64,000 nucleotides of DNA from Locusta migratoria (GCA_026315105.1 CM048744.1:353959168-354023167), one strand, 5' to 3'. Shown: positions 31,481-43,162, counted from the stretch's first letter. Notes: generated by a model from the sequence alone, not told the origin. Numbers and translations: made by a program.

Positions 31481-32165
31481 CTACGAACTCTGTCCTAACA
31501 GGAAATCTTCTATCCAATCACACATTCGAGACGATATTGTGTAAACATGCGATTTCTTTAATAGCCATTTGTGAGGGACGGTGTCAAAAGCTTTCTGAAA
31601 AGGCTAGAAATATAGAATTCGATTTGAGATCTTTTGTCTTTAGCACTGTGTGACTAAAGAGTTAGCCGTGTTTCACAAGAACGATACTTTCTTAGTCTGT
31701 GTTAATTATGGGCCAATAGATTGTTCTGTTCTGTTGAACTTTGTATATGTTCCACAACCCTGCTGCAAATCGATGTCAATGATATAACTACAGCCGGCCG
31801 CAGTGCCGAGCGGTCTGCGGCGTGCGAGTCACGGTCTGCACGGCCGCTGCGGTCGGGGGTTCGAATCCCCCCCCCCTCGGGCAAGGATGTTTGTGCCCTC
31901 TTTAGTATAAGCTAGTTCGTAAGTAGTTTGTAAGTTTAGGGACTGATGACCCCGCTCTACAAACAGTTGAATATTTTTTATATAACTACGTAATTCTGTG
32001 GATTACTCCTATCGCCTTTCTTGAACATCAGTCTGACATGTGCAACTTTCTAGCCTTTGGGTACAGATCCTTCGTTGAGTGAGCAGTTGTATTTGACTGT
32101 TAGGTACGGAGCTATTGCATCAGGACACTCTGACAGCAACGCAATCGGTATACAATCTCGACCAA
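31480..32165 (-). pseudogene. Jockey-like LINE RT fragment, interrupted by a SINE
   Basis: The minus strand preserves RT landmarks: a decayed IDSIFLDFSKAFDTVPHK-like block around 31570-31640 and, beyond the SINE, sequence equivalent to SLNEGSVPKDWKVAHV-type finger motifs (about 32040-32100). Same family as 8118-10423, which has AIPKDWKVTQV. Many stops. Confidence 0.6.
31792..31979 (+). mobile_element. tRNA-derived SINE (family 1 variant)
   Basis: Head CCGGCCGCAGTGCCGAGCGG, B box GGGTTCGAATCC, with about 18 bp of the tail (GTAGTTAAGTCCCATAAG) missing. Perfect 10-bp TSD ATATAACTAC (31782-31791, 31980-31989). Confidence 0.9.
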
Positions 32166-32534
32166 AATGTTAACCCTCCCCTGCCCAATTAGGAGCGTGG
32201 AAGACCGTCTCCCCCGAGGGCGTCTGTCGAGACCCCACTCACGTATTTGGGGCTGGTGACGTGCATTCGCAATGGACCGGCGTCAAGCCGTCAAACAACG
32301 AATTCAGGGATTACTTCGTGTCCATACTTCAAATTACAAAGCCTCAAGATCAGAACTGAGGCTGGGAGAACGGAAAAACACGTAAAAAGAATTCAGTCAT
32401 TTCAGAAAACCAACAGTACAAGAAAATGGCACGAAATTAGCTTCTTTATTGTATAACGAAATGAAGAAACCAAAACTCGTAGGTAATTTATTGACACCAG
32501 AAATACGTACAAATTTGAGGCTACACTCAATTTG
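32166..32534. other. No recognisable feature
   Basis: GC-richer patch near 32170-32300. No ORF or repeat that I recognise. Confidence 0.4.
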
Positions 32535-32545
32535 AGAACAACCTG

Positions 32546-32747
32546 GCCGCGGCGGAATGGCCGAGCGCATTGAGGCGCTATGCTACGATGCGCGAGGCCA
32601 TTCTCCGTCGAGGGTTCGAATCCCCCCTCGGACATGGATGTTTGTGCTGTCTTTAGTATAAGTTAGTTCAGAAGTAGTTTGTAAGTTTAGGGACTGATGA
32701 CTCAACAGTCAAGTCCCGTAAGCTTAACAAACATTTGAACATTTTTC
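32546..32747 (+). mobile_element. tRNA-derived SINE with a third head type
   Basis: Head GCCGCGGCGGAATGGCCGAG with a different variable arm, B box GGGTTCGAATCC, common tail. TSD AGAACAACCTG / AGAACAGCCTG (32535-32545, 32748-32758). Confidence 0.9.
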
Positions 32748-33069
32748 AGAACAGCCTGATTTCTCGAAAAAGTATGTGTACTTCTCCAACTTTGAAGGCG
32801 AAACCTCTCTTCTACTGATGTCATCATTTTCGTGAAATACATATTTCTGAATAATATCTTCACTCATAAATAATTCAAAGAAGAAGGTAGTAGTTTCTCC
32901 TGCAGGGGAACCCCATTTGCACCGGGAAGATGTACAATAATGTTCCTTCGTGCATTTCTGGTTGCATAATTTATCAAACCCAAAGTCGTCCATATCGTCT
33001 CTCCATAGGCTACTTTCCCAAAACGACGCCTCTGTCTTTAGGGTCGTCTAAACGTGGCTGTTGCAAGCA

Positions 33070-33280
33070 CGGTGGCCGAGGGGACTGAGCCGCTCCAGTC
33101 ACGGTCTGCACGGCCACTACGGTCGGAGGTTCGAATCCCCCCTCAGGCATGGATATTTGTGCCGTCCTTAGTATAAGGTAGTTGATAAGTAGTTTGTAAG
33201 TTTAGGGACTGGTGACCCCGTAGTTAAGTCCCATAAGCTTAACAAACATTTGAACTTTTTTTTTTTTTTTTTTTTTTCTT
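33070..33280 (+). mobile_element. tRNA-derived SINE with a T22 tail
   Basis: Slightly 5'-short head (CGGTGGCCGAGGGGACTGAG), B box AGGTTCGAATCC, tail, CATTTGAAC then T22 (33256-33277). TSD TTGCAAGCA at 33061-33069 and 33281-33289. Confidence 0.9.
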
Positions 33281-33774
33281 TTGCAAGCAGCGGCGCAGTC
33301 ACGGGGGCGGGGTTACTAGGTCAGAATGCCCCCCTCAGCACCTCTCAAAGATTTTTTAACTTCATTATTTTTTATTGTTTTCATTTTCTATTTCTTTAAA
33401 CAGGTCGGCACCAGAAATTTGAAATAGTACACATGTAATAAATCACAACGCAACTATAATTTGCCAAGCACAAGTGAACGTGACTGGCTCGCCAACGTGA
33501 TGCCGCCACTGATGACGTGTGCTGCTGTCAGGGTTGCCAGGCTTCTCCATTGCTCTGTCGCCTAATTTTGAACAAAAAATAGCCATATTTTTGCCGATAA
33601 AATGTCAAAATATATCCAAATAGCCAAATATGGCAAATTTTTATCGCTTAAATATATTGTGCTATGGTAATCATGTCGTGTGACTCTACAATAATAATCC
33701 CGAAATTCTGGTTGTAAGCTGTTTACTGAGTAAAAAAAGTTACTGCGGCACTCTCACAGTCACGAGACTGGACA

Positions 33775-33939
33775 GGCCGCGGGGATTGAGGCGCTGCAGT
33801 CACGGTCTGTACGGCCACTACGGTCGGGGGTTCGAATCCCCCCTCGGGCATGGATATTTGTGCCGTCTTTAGTCTTAGCTAGTTCGTAAGTAATTTGTAA
33901 GCTTAGGGACTGATGACCCCGTAGTTAAGTCCCATAAGG
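33775..33939 (+). mobile_element. tRNA-derived SINE lacking its 3' end
   Basis: Starts at GGCCGCGGGGATTGAGGCG, keeps the B box, and stops at GTCCCATAAG, without the usual ACAAACATTTGAAC terminus. A perfect 11-bp TSD GAGACTGGACA (33764-33774, 33940-33950) nonetheless flanks it. Confidence 0.9.
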
Positions 33940-34270
33940 GAGACTGGACATTCAAAGGAACCTCGCTCTCTTATCTGAGTCCAGCCATGAATTGAACACC
34001 GACGGCGTCCAACTAACCAATGAGACTAGTCAAAATTGTCATAGTGTAGGTGTAATAGAGAGACTCGGAAGATAATGTGGATACTAAATTTATTTATTTA
34101 TTTGTTTTTTCTGTTCCATAGGACCCACTTCAGGAGTAAGACTCCATGGTCATGGAACAAGTCAATACATTGTTACACAAGAATGGTAATAGAAAAATTT
34201 TAAGTAGTCCTTTGCACACGACAATCTTAAGACAAATTGAAAAGAATCAATAAAGAAAAAATGAATTAGC

Positions 34271-35344
34271 TTAATTGTTTAACTTTTCTAGGAGTTCCTC
34301 GACAGAATAAAAGGAGTGAGCCACGAGGTAACTCTTCAATTTAGATTTGAAAGCATGTGGATTAGTGCTAAGATTCTTAAGTTCTTGTGGCAGCTTATTG
34401 AAAATGGATGCCGCAGAATACTGCACCCCTTTCTGCACAAGTGTTAAGGTGGTGTGGTGCAAATGTAGATTAGACATCTGTCTAGTATTCACCGAGTGAA
34501 AGCTACTAACTCGTGGGAATAAGCTGATATTATTAACAACAAACGACATTAAAGAAAAAACGTATTGTGACGCCAGAGTCAAAATTCCCAGACTACTGAA
34601 AAGGGGTCGACATGACGTTCGCGAACTTACACCAGATATTGCTCGAACCGCCCGTTTTTTAGCCAGAAATATCCTTTTTGCATCAGGCGAGTTACCCCAA
34701 AAAACAATGCCGTACGTCATAAGTGAGTGAAAGTAAGCGAAATAGACTACTTTTCGTGTTGAAAAATCACTTATCTCAGATATTGCTCTAATGGTAAATA
34801 TAGCAGAATTTAGTTTTGGAACAAGATCCTGAACATGGGCTTTCCATGACAGCTTACTGTCTATATGAACACCTAGAAATTTGAACTGTTCAGTCTCACT
34901 TATCACATGCCCATTATGTGTAATCATAATGTCAGATTTCGTCAAATTATGTGTTAGAAATTGTAAGAACTGAGTTTTACTGTGATTTAACATCAACTTA
35001 TTTTCTATTAGCCATGAACTTATCTCTTGAACTGCATTATTTGATACTGTGTCAATATTACGAGCAACATCCTTCACTACCAAGCTGGTATCATCAGCAA
35101 ACAAAAATATTTTACAATCACCTGTTATACTCGAAGGCATATCATTTATATAAATAAGAAACAGCAATGGTCCCAAAACAGACCCCTGGGGCACCCCATA
35201 CTTAATTGTGCCCCATTGGGATTGCACGTCATAGCCATTTTCTACACTGCGGAGAATTACCTTCTGTTGTCTATTATTAACGTAAGAGGTGAACCAGTTG
35301 TGGGCTACTCCCCGTATTCCATAATGTTCCAACTTCTGCAACAA
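34271..35344 (-). pseudogene. LINE ORF2: RT catalytic half and C-terminus
   Basis: 357 codons. Motif B YGVPQGSVLGPLLFLIYIN at residues 49-67, motif C LFADDTSLV at 81-89, ENKLMLNHSKTQFL, FKFLGVHIDSKLSW, TYGIVFWGNS and a C-terminal FNKLPQELKNLSTNP to the stop after EELLEKLNN. Catalytic Asp pair intact. Motif A (FFDLTKAFDCVDHKILLQKL) lies just upstream in the same frame but before the first Met, so the annotated start is only a consequence of the break. No RNase H domain. Confidence 0.85.
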
Positions 35345-35415
35345 TATTTTGTGATCAACACAATCAAACGCTTTTGTTAAATCAAAGAAGACGCCTAATG
35401 TCCGTAGCCTCTTAT

Positions 35416-36129
35416 TTAACCCATCAAGTGCCTCACAGAGAAACGAAAAACATTTGAAAATATAGCGTTTTCGGTCGTTAAACCACTTCTAAAACCAAAC
35501 TGTACGTTTGACAGGAAATTATGTGAACTGAAATGATCAATTAATCTTGAATATACAGCCTTTTCAATAACTTTGGAAAAAACCGATGGCATAGAAATAG
35601 GTCTATAGTTGTCTACATTATCCCTTTCTCCTTTTTTATAAAGCGGTTTCACTACTGAGTACTTTAATCTGTTAGGAAACTGACCATTCTGAAAGGAAAA
35701 ATTACAAATATGGCTTAGTACTGGGCTAACATATGGAGAACAGTACTTTAGAATTCTGCTAGATACCCCATCATATCCACAAGAGTCCTTAGTCTTTAGT
35801 GATTTAATTATTGACTCAATCTCACCTATGGAAGTATCATGAAGGATCATTTCAGGTAACAGCCTCGGAAACGCTTTTTCTAAAAACGTTATATGATTAC
35901 CTGTAGAAACTAGAGTTTTGTTTAGTTCCTCTACTATATTCAGAAAGTGATTATTGAATATTGCACATATATCTAACTTGTCAGTAACAGTAACATTCCT
36001 ACTACGCACTGACGTTATATCTTCTACCTGCTGCTCCTGACCAGACACTTCCTTCACGACTGACCAGATAGTTTTAATTTTATCCCGAGAGTTTGCTATT
36101 CTTTTTGCGTACCACATACTTTTTTGCAT
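35416..36129 (-). pseudogene. LINE ORF2: linker and RT fingers
   Basis: 237 codons. SCGYDGVSSRILKYC near residues 116-130, SVVKPLYKKGERDNVDNYRP around 158-178 and LSNVQFGFRSGLTTENAIF before the frame is lost at about 35450. The frame resumes as EALDGLNKRLRTLGVFFDLT in the next ORF. The apparent start overlaps the endonuclease ORF at a T-run (minus-strand A-run), consistent with a 1-base slip. Confidence 0.85.
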
Positions 36130-37177
36130 TCTTAATGACGTTTTTCAGAACCTTACAGTACTGTTTGTAATGAGCTACTGCATCTTCATACTGACAGCTT
36201 CTAACATTTTGATACAACTCCCGCTTAGTTCTACATGATACTCTTATCCCCTTTGTCATCCACCCTGGCTGTCTGTTACTGAAAGTACCCTGTTTTGAGC
36301 GTTCTAGCGGAAAGCAACTCTCAAACAGCATAATAAATGTGTTCAGAAAAGCATTATATTTATCATCTGCATTATCAGCACTATAAACATCCTGCCATTC
36401 TTGTTCCTTAATTAGACTTAAAAAGGTCTCAATTGCAACTGGATTAACTTTTCTGTGTAGTTGATATTTATGTTTAACATTTGTTTGAGAACAAATACTT
36501 TTTAGAATTAAAAGTTGGGCATCGTGGTCTGATAGGCCATTTACTATTCTGCTGACAGAGTGCCCCTCTAATAATGAAGAATGAACAAAAATATTGTCAA
36601 TGGTAGAACTGCTATTTCCTTGCACTCTCGTTGGAAAAAATACTGTTTGCATCATGTTATAGGAATTAAATAGATCTAACAGCTGACTTTTCCTTGAGCT
36701 ATCACCTACACAATTAATGTTGAAATCTCCACACACAATTAAATTTTTATACTTCCTATACAGTGAACCCAGAACCAATTCCAGCTTGGGCAGAAACATT
36801 TTAAAATCTGAGTCAGGGGATCTATAAATAACAACTATTACTAGTTTAGTTCCATTAACATTAACAACTCCTGCACAACATTCAAATATCTGTTCTGTGC
36901 AGTGTTTAGAAAAATCGATTGACTCCGATGAAAAATCGTTTTTTACATACATGGCCACTCCCCCACACTGCAAGGAACTCCTAGAGTAGAAGGCAGCTAA
37001 CCTGTATCCTGGCAAAGGAAGTCTCTTAATTGTCACACCACTTAAAAAGTCCTCTGAAATTCCAATAATGTCAGAATCAGTATCAATAAGCATTTCATTA
37101 ACTTTATCTCTGATACCCTGTAAATTTTGATGAAAAACAGTAATTCCCTTATTACTTATATTCTTAGACTTTGTCAA
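36080..37177 (-). pseudogene. LINE ORF2: apurinic-type endonuclease
   Basis: 365 codons. Endonuclease/exonuclease/phosphatase motifs in order: FHQNLQG (about 15-21), ISED (40-43), VIYRSPDSD (116-124), VCGDFNIN (148-155), SSTIDNIFV (190-198) and GLSDHDAQLL (214-223). All expected catalytic positions appear present. It would nick target DNA to prime reverse transcription. Ends by frameshift at KYVVRKKNSKLSG. Confidence 0.88.
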
Positions 37178-37429
37178 AGGTGGTTCAATTCTTAGAGGGA
37201 CTTCCTTTAAGCAGGAATATCTATCAGCTGTCTTCAGTCTAAAAAAGGTGCAGCCCTAGCACCAACTACTACAGGAATTTTTCCATGAGTGAAACCCCCA
37301 CCCCCTACTACACTGTCACCTATGAGCTTTGCCAACCTCCCCTTCCCTTAAACACGGTACAGTTAACAATCATATTTATTAATTTCAATGTTGGTTGGAA
37401 TACACTCTTTCTAATTCTGATATCAGCAG

Positions 37430-38432
37430 TAGTAAAATATAGGGAACGGAAGGTTTTTTACAACTTGTACAAAAACGAGACAACAGTTATCAGAATTGAA
37501 TGTCATGAAACAGATGCAGTGATTGGGAAGGGTGTAAGACAGGGTTGTAGCCTTTCCCCAATGTTATTAAATTTCTACATTGAGCTAGCTATAAAGGAAA
37601 GCAAGGAGACATCTGGAGAGGGAATTAAAGTTCAGGGTGAAGAAATAAAAACCTTGCATTTTGCTGATGACATTGTAATTCTGTCAGAGACAGCACAGGA
37701 CCTGTAGGAGCAATTGAACGAAATGGACGGTGTGTTGACAGAAGCATACAAGATAAACATTAACAAGAGCAAAACAAGGGTAATAGAACGCAGTCTAAGA
37801 AAATCAGGCGATGCTGAAGGAATTAAATTAGGTTACGAATCAATAAAGTTGGTAAATGAGTTTTGTTACTTGGGTAGTAAAATAAAATATGATAGTCGCA
37901 GTACAGAGGATATAAAATGCAGAATGGCAATGAGAAGAAAAGTGTTTTTGAAAAAGAGAAATTTGTTAACATCGAATATTAATTTAAGCATATGGAAGTC
38001 CTTTCTGAAGGCATTTGTGTGGAGTGTTGCCTTGTATGGGAGTGAAACATGGACGATAAACAGTGCGGACAGGAAGAGGATAGAGGCTTTTGAAATATGG
38101 TGCTACAGAAGAATGCTGAAGATCAGGTGGGTGGATCGCGTAACGAATGATGAGGTACTGAACAGAATTGGGGAGAAAAGAAATTTCTGGCATACCTTGA
38201 CTAAAAGAATGGATAGATTGGTAGGACACATTCTTAGACATCAAGGAATTGTCAATTTAGCGTTGGGGTAAAAATCGCAGAGGGAAACCAAGAAATGAAT
38301 ATAGTAAGCAAATTCAAATGGATATAGGCGCCGTTCTTATGTGGAGATGAAGAGGCTTGCTCAGGATAGAATAGGGTGGAGAGCTGCATCAAACCAATCT
38401 CCGGACTGAAGACCACAAAAACAACAACAACA
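37430..38432 (+). mobile_element. RTE (BovB-like) LINE copy
   Basis: A long readable stretch: GVRQGCSLSPMLLNFYIELA (motif B), LHFADDIVILSETAQDL (motif C), a TAG at about 37705 where other copies have Glu, INKSKTRVIERSLRKSGDAE, FCYLGSKI, SETWTINSADRKRIEAFEIW, VLNRIGEKRNFWHTLTKRMD and RLVGHILRHQGIVNLALG, then a frameshift. Tail GACTGAAGACCACAAAAACA and (CAA)n. 5'-truncated. Confidence 0.88.
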
Positions 38433-38955
38433 TAAAAATTATAGCATAAAATTGTTCAATAATCGTTCTACCAAACTTACGAGAGGGTTGTTCTCATGCA
38501 TAGCTTCAATTACCAATCACTTTCATCTTCAGAACTGTTTTTTAAAGATGTTATTGAATCTTTCACACATTTCTTTAGTACACACAAAACCATTACAACA
38601 TTTGGGGTTAGCTGCACTGCACGAAGCATTTCATACTTTGAGGTGAGATAGACTTGAATTCGTAATAATGCGTCATGAAACACTGAATAATCAGTCATGA
38701 GAATGACGGGAAACATCGTGCGTTCAACATCGACATTTACACTCTGCAAACCATTGTTAACCAATGTGAAGTGCGTAGTAAATGGTTAGTCTCACAGTAG
38801 CAGTTAGGAATTTCCGTTGTGTTGACGTATAGAGCGCGGAAAAATTACAGTTTAAATGCCTCTGTGCACGCTGTAATTAATATAATCTTATCCTCACGAT
38901 TTCTACAGGAGCCATACATATGGTGCTGTAATATATTTCAGGAGTCATCATTTAA

Positions 38956-39148
38956 TGTTTTTACAATGTTTGTAATTCTATCGGACCAAACTGCGTGGTC
39001 CGTAGCTTACAAACTACTTAAACCTAGGTAAACTAGCCTAGGGACAAACACACACACTCATACCCCATGGAGGACTCGAACCTCCACGGCGAGCAACCGC
39101 GCGCTCCGCAGCGAGACGCTTTAGACCGCTCGGCTACTCCACCGCGGC
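38956..39148 (-). mobile_element. tRNA-derived SINE (family 2)
   Basis: Minus strand: head GCCGCGGTGGAGTAGCCGAG, B box GGAGGTTCGAGTCCTCC, GTAGTTTGTAAGCTACGGAC tail. TSD GAGTCATCATTTAA / GAGTCATTATTTAA at 38942-38955 and 39149-39162. Confidence 0.92.
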
Positions 39149-39543
39149 GAGTCATTATTTAAAGCCTGTTCTTGAACCGTTGTAGGTTCCTCGAGGTAGT
39201 TTATATCTATCTTGAAGAGTCTGCAAGTTCAGTTTCTTTGTGTCTCTGAGATATTCTGCCAGAGACCAAAGGTACCTGTGGACATTCGTGTTAACTTCCG
39301 TAGGTTGATTACATTTCCCCATCGTTTTACCGATGTTTCGACGCTATCATTTACCCAATGTCTCAAATATGATTGCTTTACATTGTTTTTTAAGCAAAAT
39401 AAAATATCCATTAAGACGCCAACTAATTCTTTTAGTAGCTAAATCTAATAGCCAGTCCCCAGAACGCTAGAATGGCTACTTTTCTAAGAAAAAGGTAGCC
39501 AAGAATGCGAAAAATCGCCACACCTGTCAACCCTGGCTGCTGT

Positions 39544-40560
39544 TACTGTGAGCGTTTTTAATGCCGCCGCGACCAGCTTTGATTCTGCCGCTATTGTTAC
39601 TGCTATGCTGATGTTGACAACCGAATGAACCGATTGTCCATTTGAGGCGACCCGCTGGTTAGCACGTCAGCGGCGCCACCGAGTGGAATCTCATGAACAA
39701 CAATAGCGTGATTTTAGTTCAATTTTTACAGTCTCATGTTAATTAAACTGTAAAGGCCTTTTTCTTTGGCTAGTAACACAGAAGTTGCTTAATTATTTTA
39801 TGAGCTGATTATATATACTACATTTCCACCACATTGCTTCTCTTCCTCTTTCAAATTAATGCAAGCCTATTCATTTGATTTTTTGTTCAGTTGTCTTAGT
39901 ATAATTTTGCATGAGATCAAAGGCAACACAGACTGTATCATCAGTTTTACAGGATTCTGAGCATGATTACATAGAGGAATAAAATTTGCGGCTTCTGCGC
40001 ATGTGAATAGTTAGCCCACTTGCTGCTGCTAGTTTAATATTTTGTGATAAGTTCGGAGACTTCATTTTGACTTGAGGTTCTTCCCAGGTTCTGAACACAT
40101 CTATATGGGGTCTACCGAATCGGTAGCCAAAGTTCTTACTGAAATAATTAACATAAACTGTCGTTTGCGCCTAAAACAAACACACGAGGAACCTAGGTAA
40201 AATCATTGTCAGCCACCAATTAAGTAATCGTAACTTCAGTGTCAATAATGATTCGAATCTATTTTCTGCAAGTGTAATGGTTTGATATAATATTAGGTAA
40301 AAACGATCATTTCTGTCATACCTGCTGGGAGGTCCGATACTTTTCAGAGGAACTGCCTTTCCTGCGTAGTTTGTATATACAGTACGCTCAAATCTTGATC
40401 GCTTTACTTTATTGCTGGCGTAATTTTCTTCTTTGTGCTGACGTTCCTTTCCCGCCGTAACTTCATTATCCACGATGAAAATACGTTTATGAACGCAACA
40501 AGAAAACGATATGCGCAGCACAACAACCACAAAGACCATGTCGTCAGCAACAATAAACGA
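39544..40560. other. No recognisable gene
   Basis: Follows the hAT-like right end. No convincing ORF or repeat. A 203-codon minus-strand frame crossing 40171-40782 lacks domain features and overlaps the GATTCG-rich terminus of another element. Confidence 0.4.
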
Positions 40561-42333
40561 GTGACTATGGGCAGTAGAGTTGTGGCGATTCGTCAATGAG
40601 TCGTTCATTTGAACGAATACAAATAAAGAATCGTAAGAATCGAATCGTGATTCGGACGAATCGTCGTTCAAAAGAATCGTCTGTCTCGTGACGATTCTGA
40701 AGTTCCAACGATTCACGATTCGAAGGCGATTGCCGAATCTTGCCGAATCGTGCCGAAGAGGGGGGGACGAATCGTCGTTCAAAAGAATCGCCTGTCTTAC
40801 GATTCATGACACGAAAGCAAGTGGCGAATCCTGCCGAATGATTACGAAAGCCAGAAAGCGTGTGAACAAAGGAAGCACAGAACGAAGATCGTGAGCTGTT
40901 AATTATTAGCCTATTCACGAATTACACATAACAGAAACAGAAGCAGCGAAATACACAGCTGTCAATACATACGAATATACGTCTTTTATAAAGTTTACAT
41001 ATTATGTATTTAAACGAGCAATCCTTACACATTTATATTTCGCGTATCCCAGAAATGGCTGTAACATTTAGATTATATTTTGTGTTTAGAGAGGTTTAAG
41101 CTTTTCGAGTTCATCTACGTAGTTATATTTTTTTGTAAAAAATTAATTTTACAAAAATATTCTTTTTATATAAAAACGCGATTTTAAATGTTTTTAAAGC
41201 CATCTCAAAAATCTTATTTGCCATTTTGGTTTTTACGTTATCAGCTTTTCTGAAAGAAACCGATTTTAGAAAAAAGAAACATTTTAATAAACGTGAATTT
41301 CTTGTATCTCGAAAGAAATTTAATATTTAGAAACGGATTTTTATTTTTAATGTTTATTTCGTATTTCCTTCAACTAATTGATTTTACATAAGTATTTTAT
41401 AATGATTAGATACCTTATAATTACCATAGATCCAATTATATTTATATTTAAATTGCTGAAGTATTCAAACAGAACGAAAAAAAAGTTATAAGGTTACTGC
41501 AGCATTCGAAATAATTGTCCTACGTTCACTAAACCTGCAACGCTAGTGAATGAGCTATGATGACAGCAGAAATAGTTGGTAGTGTAATATTTATTTAGAA
41601 CCGTTCGCTAAATTTCAGACTATTTTCTCGAGAATTTTTGAGAGCTGAATCGAATGGCTTTGCCTCATTATTATTTTAAGTCTGAACTTTACGCATCAAA
41701 AATATTAAAAAATCCTATACCCATATTGTCACCTTTTCGGCATTTTGTAAGAATGTGCCGTCGCAGACCAGAAACAATCGTGAACGAATCGTAGGAACAG
41801 ATGCAAAAGGTTAAGATTCCAACATCCATAACACTGACATGTATCGCCATCTATGAGCAAGTTGTAGAAGTAAGAATCGCGCCAATGCAGACTAAAGAAT
41901 CGCGAAAGAATCGTGAACGAATCGTAGGAATCGATTCACAATGTGGGATTGAATCGCAAGAATCGATTCATAAAAAAGAATCGTGTTGCCCAACTCTAAT
42001 GGGCAGACCAAAACTTTTGGCTCCAGCCAATGAGAACCCGCTAGCTGTCAGCCAATGATATGCTGTGTGTTTCTTAACCGGAGATACGTCCTCACGTGCT
42101 GAAGAAAAACGTCTTGTTTAACCTATACCTAACCTAACTTTCACTTTAAAAAATGTGATTTTTAGCGTGGCCTTAAGAAGATTAGGTGTATGTTAAACAA
42201 GAAGTTTTTCTTTTGGTACGTGAGGGCGCGTAGTCCCCGAAACTCCGGTTAAGAAACACACAGCATCTCATTGGCTGACAGCTAGCGAATTCTCATTGGC
42301 CGGAACCAAAAGTTTTGGTCTGTCCTTAGTCAC
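40561..42333. mobile_element. Palindromic TIR element hosting a hAT-like element in its left arm
   Basis: The right arm (about 42188-42333) is the reverse complement of the left arm (40561-40574 plus 42007-42130). Shared blocks: GACCAAAACTTTTGG, CGCTAGCTGTCAGCCAATGA and TGTGTGTTTCTTAACCGGAG. The GTGACTA terminus lies left of the hAT insertion at 40561 and its complement at 42333. Without the hAT the element is about 350 bp. Non-coding. Confidence 0.7.
40575..41998. mobile_element. hAT-like non-autonomous element with GAATCG-rich subtermini
   Basis: 1424 bp, TIRs TAGAGTTG...CAACTCTA, perfect 8-bp TSD ATGGGCAG (40567-40574, 41999-42006). Both ends are dense in CGATTC/GAATCG repeats (about 40580-40800 and 41775-41985), typical of transposase-binding subterminal repeats. 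The interior is very AT-rich with no transposase. Confidence 0.8.
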
Positions 42334-42655
42334 ACGTGGTTAATATCCACGCAGACAAAACAAAAAAGCGCGCCAATCTCGACATCTGAAACATAGCAGT
42401 ACCTCTGGCACTGATAGATGTTCCGTGTTGAAACGCAGTAACTGCAGGACTAAGTCTCTTTCAATACGGAATAACGGACTTGACGACTTTATTAATGGCA
42501 CTTCCGAGGCCAGACGTGGTTCCTTTCAAAACGAAAACATGTATCTTTCTTGTTAGAGCGCAAAATCACGCTAAAACGAATTTGTCAAAAATGTGGAGTT
42601 AGTGCCTTTGAACGACGAGCGATTGAATTGGTTAAATTACGAAAAGTGTAAAAAT

Positions 42656-42857
42656 AGCCGGCCGCGGTGGCCGAGGGGACTGAGGCGCTTCAGTTACGGT
42701 CTGCACGGCCTCTACGGTCGGGGGTTCGAATCCCCCTCGGGCATGGATATTTGTGCCGTCCTTAGTTGTAGCTAGTACATAAGTAGCTTGTAAGTTTAGG
42801 GACTGATGACCCCATAGTTAAGTCCCATAGACTCTACAAACATTTGAACATTTCATT
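42656..42857 (+). mobile_element. tRNA-derived SINE (family 1)
   Basis: Complete copy. TSD TGTAAAAAT at 42647-42655 and 42858-42866. Confidence 0.9.
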
Positions 42858-42866
42858 TGTAAAAAT

Positions 42867-43162
42867 TAGCCATAGAGTAATAACTTCAATAGGCTTTATT
42901 TAAAAAAAAATCAACCCCCCCTAAACCAAACCCTGGCTGCGCAGCTTGCAAAAGATCCGCAGTTTTCCCAGGCGCAACAACAGCCTCGTCATCCACAAAG
43001 TTTGGCAAAATTTCGTCATCGACGTCACTGTCTGTTTCTTCGAAAGGAAACCTGAAAGAGCAAACCCATTCTAGTTGTGAAAATACTTCCTTTCCAAAAT
43101 ATCAGTATGAACAAAAACAACAGCACTGGGCAAACAATTACTCGCGTCCACATACCTGCCGC
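42867..43162. other. No recognisable feature
   Basis: Short spacer between a SINE and an RTE copy. A(9) and C-rich patches only. Confidence 0.4.

Larger units (their letters stand above)
34086..37370 (-). mobile_element. Jockey/CR1-superfamily LINE, nearly complete ORF2
   Basis: Minus-strand element with endonuclease (36080-37177), RT first half (35416-36129) and RT second half plus C-terminus (34271-35344). Two frameshifts separate these ORFs. The 3' UTR ends at 34086 with TAAA repeats. Upstream of the endonuclease a short frame (GKGRLAKLIGDSVVGGGG) ends just before ORF2 and may be the end of ORF1. The 5' end is truncated near 37370. This is the best-preserved LINE in the window. Confidence 0.85.
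33529..39535. mobile_element. hAT-like element about 6 kb across, filled with later insertions
   Basis: Left terminus CAGGGTTGCCAGG at 33529, right terminus CCTGTCAACCCTG ending at 39535, flanked by an exact 8-bp repeat GCTGCTGT (33521-33528, 39536-39543). YARNG-type ends and an 8-bp TSD fit hAT. Most of the interior is later insertion: SINEs, a LINE at 34086-37370 and an RTE copy at 37430-38432. Original hAT sequence would be about 33529-33770, 38440-38950 and 39150-39535. No transposase is recognised in it. Confidence 0.6.

Noticed and set aside
40171..40918. Two overlapping minus-strand ORFs (203 and 117 codons)
   Set aside because: The composition follows the GATTCG/CGAATC subterminal array of a hAT-like element. 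No domain, and they cross its boundary at 40575.
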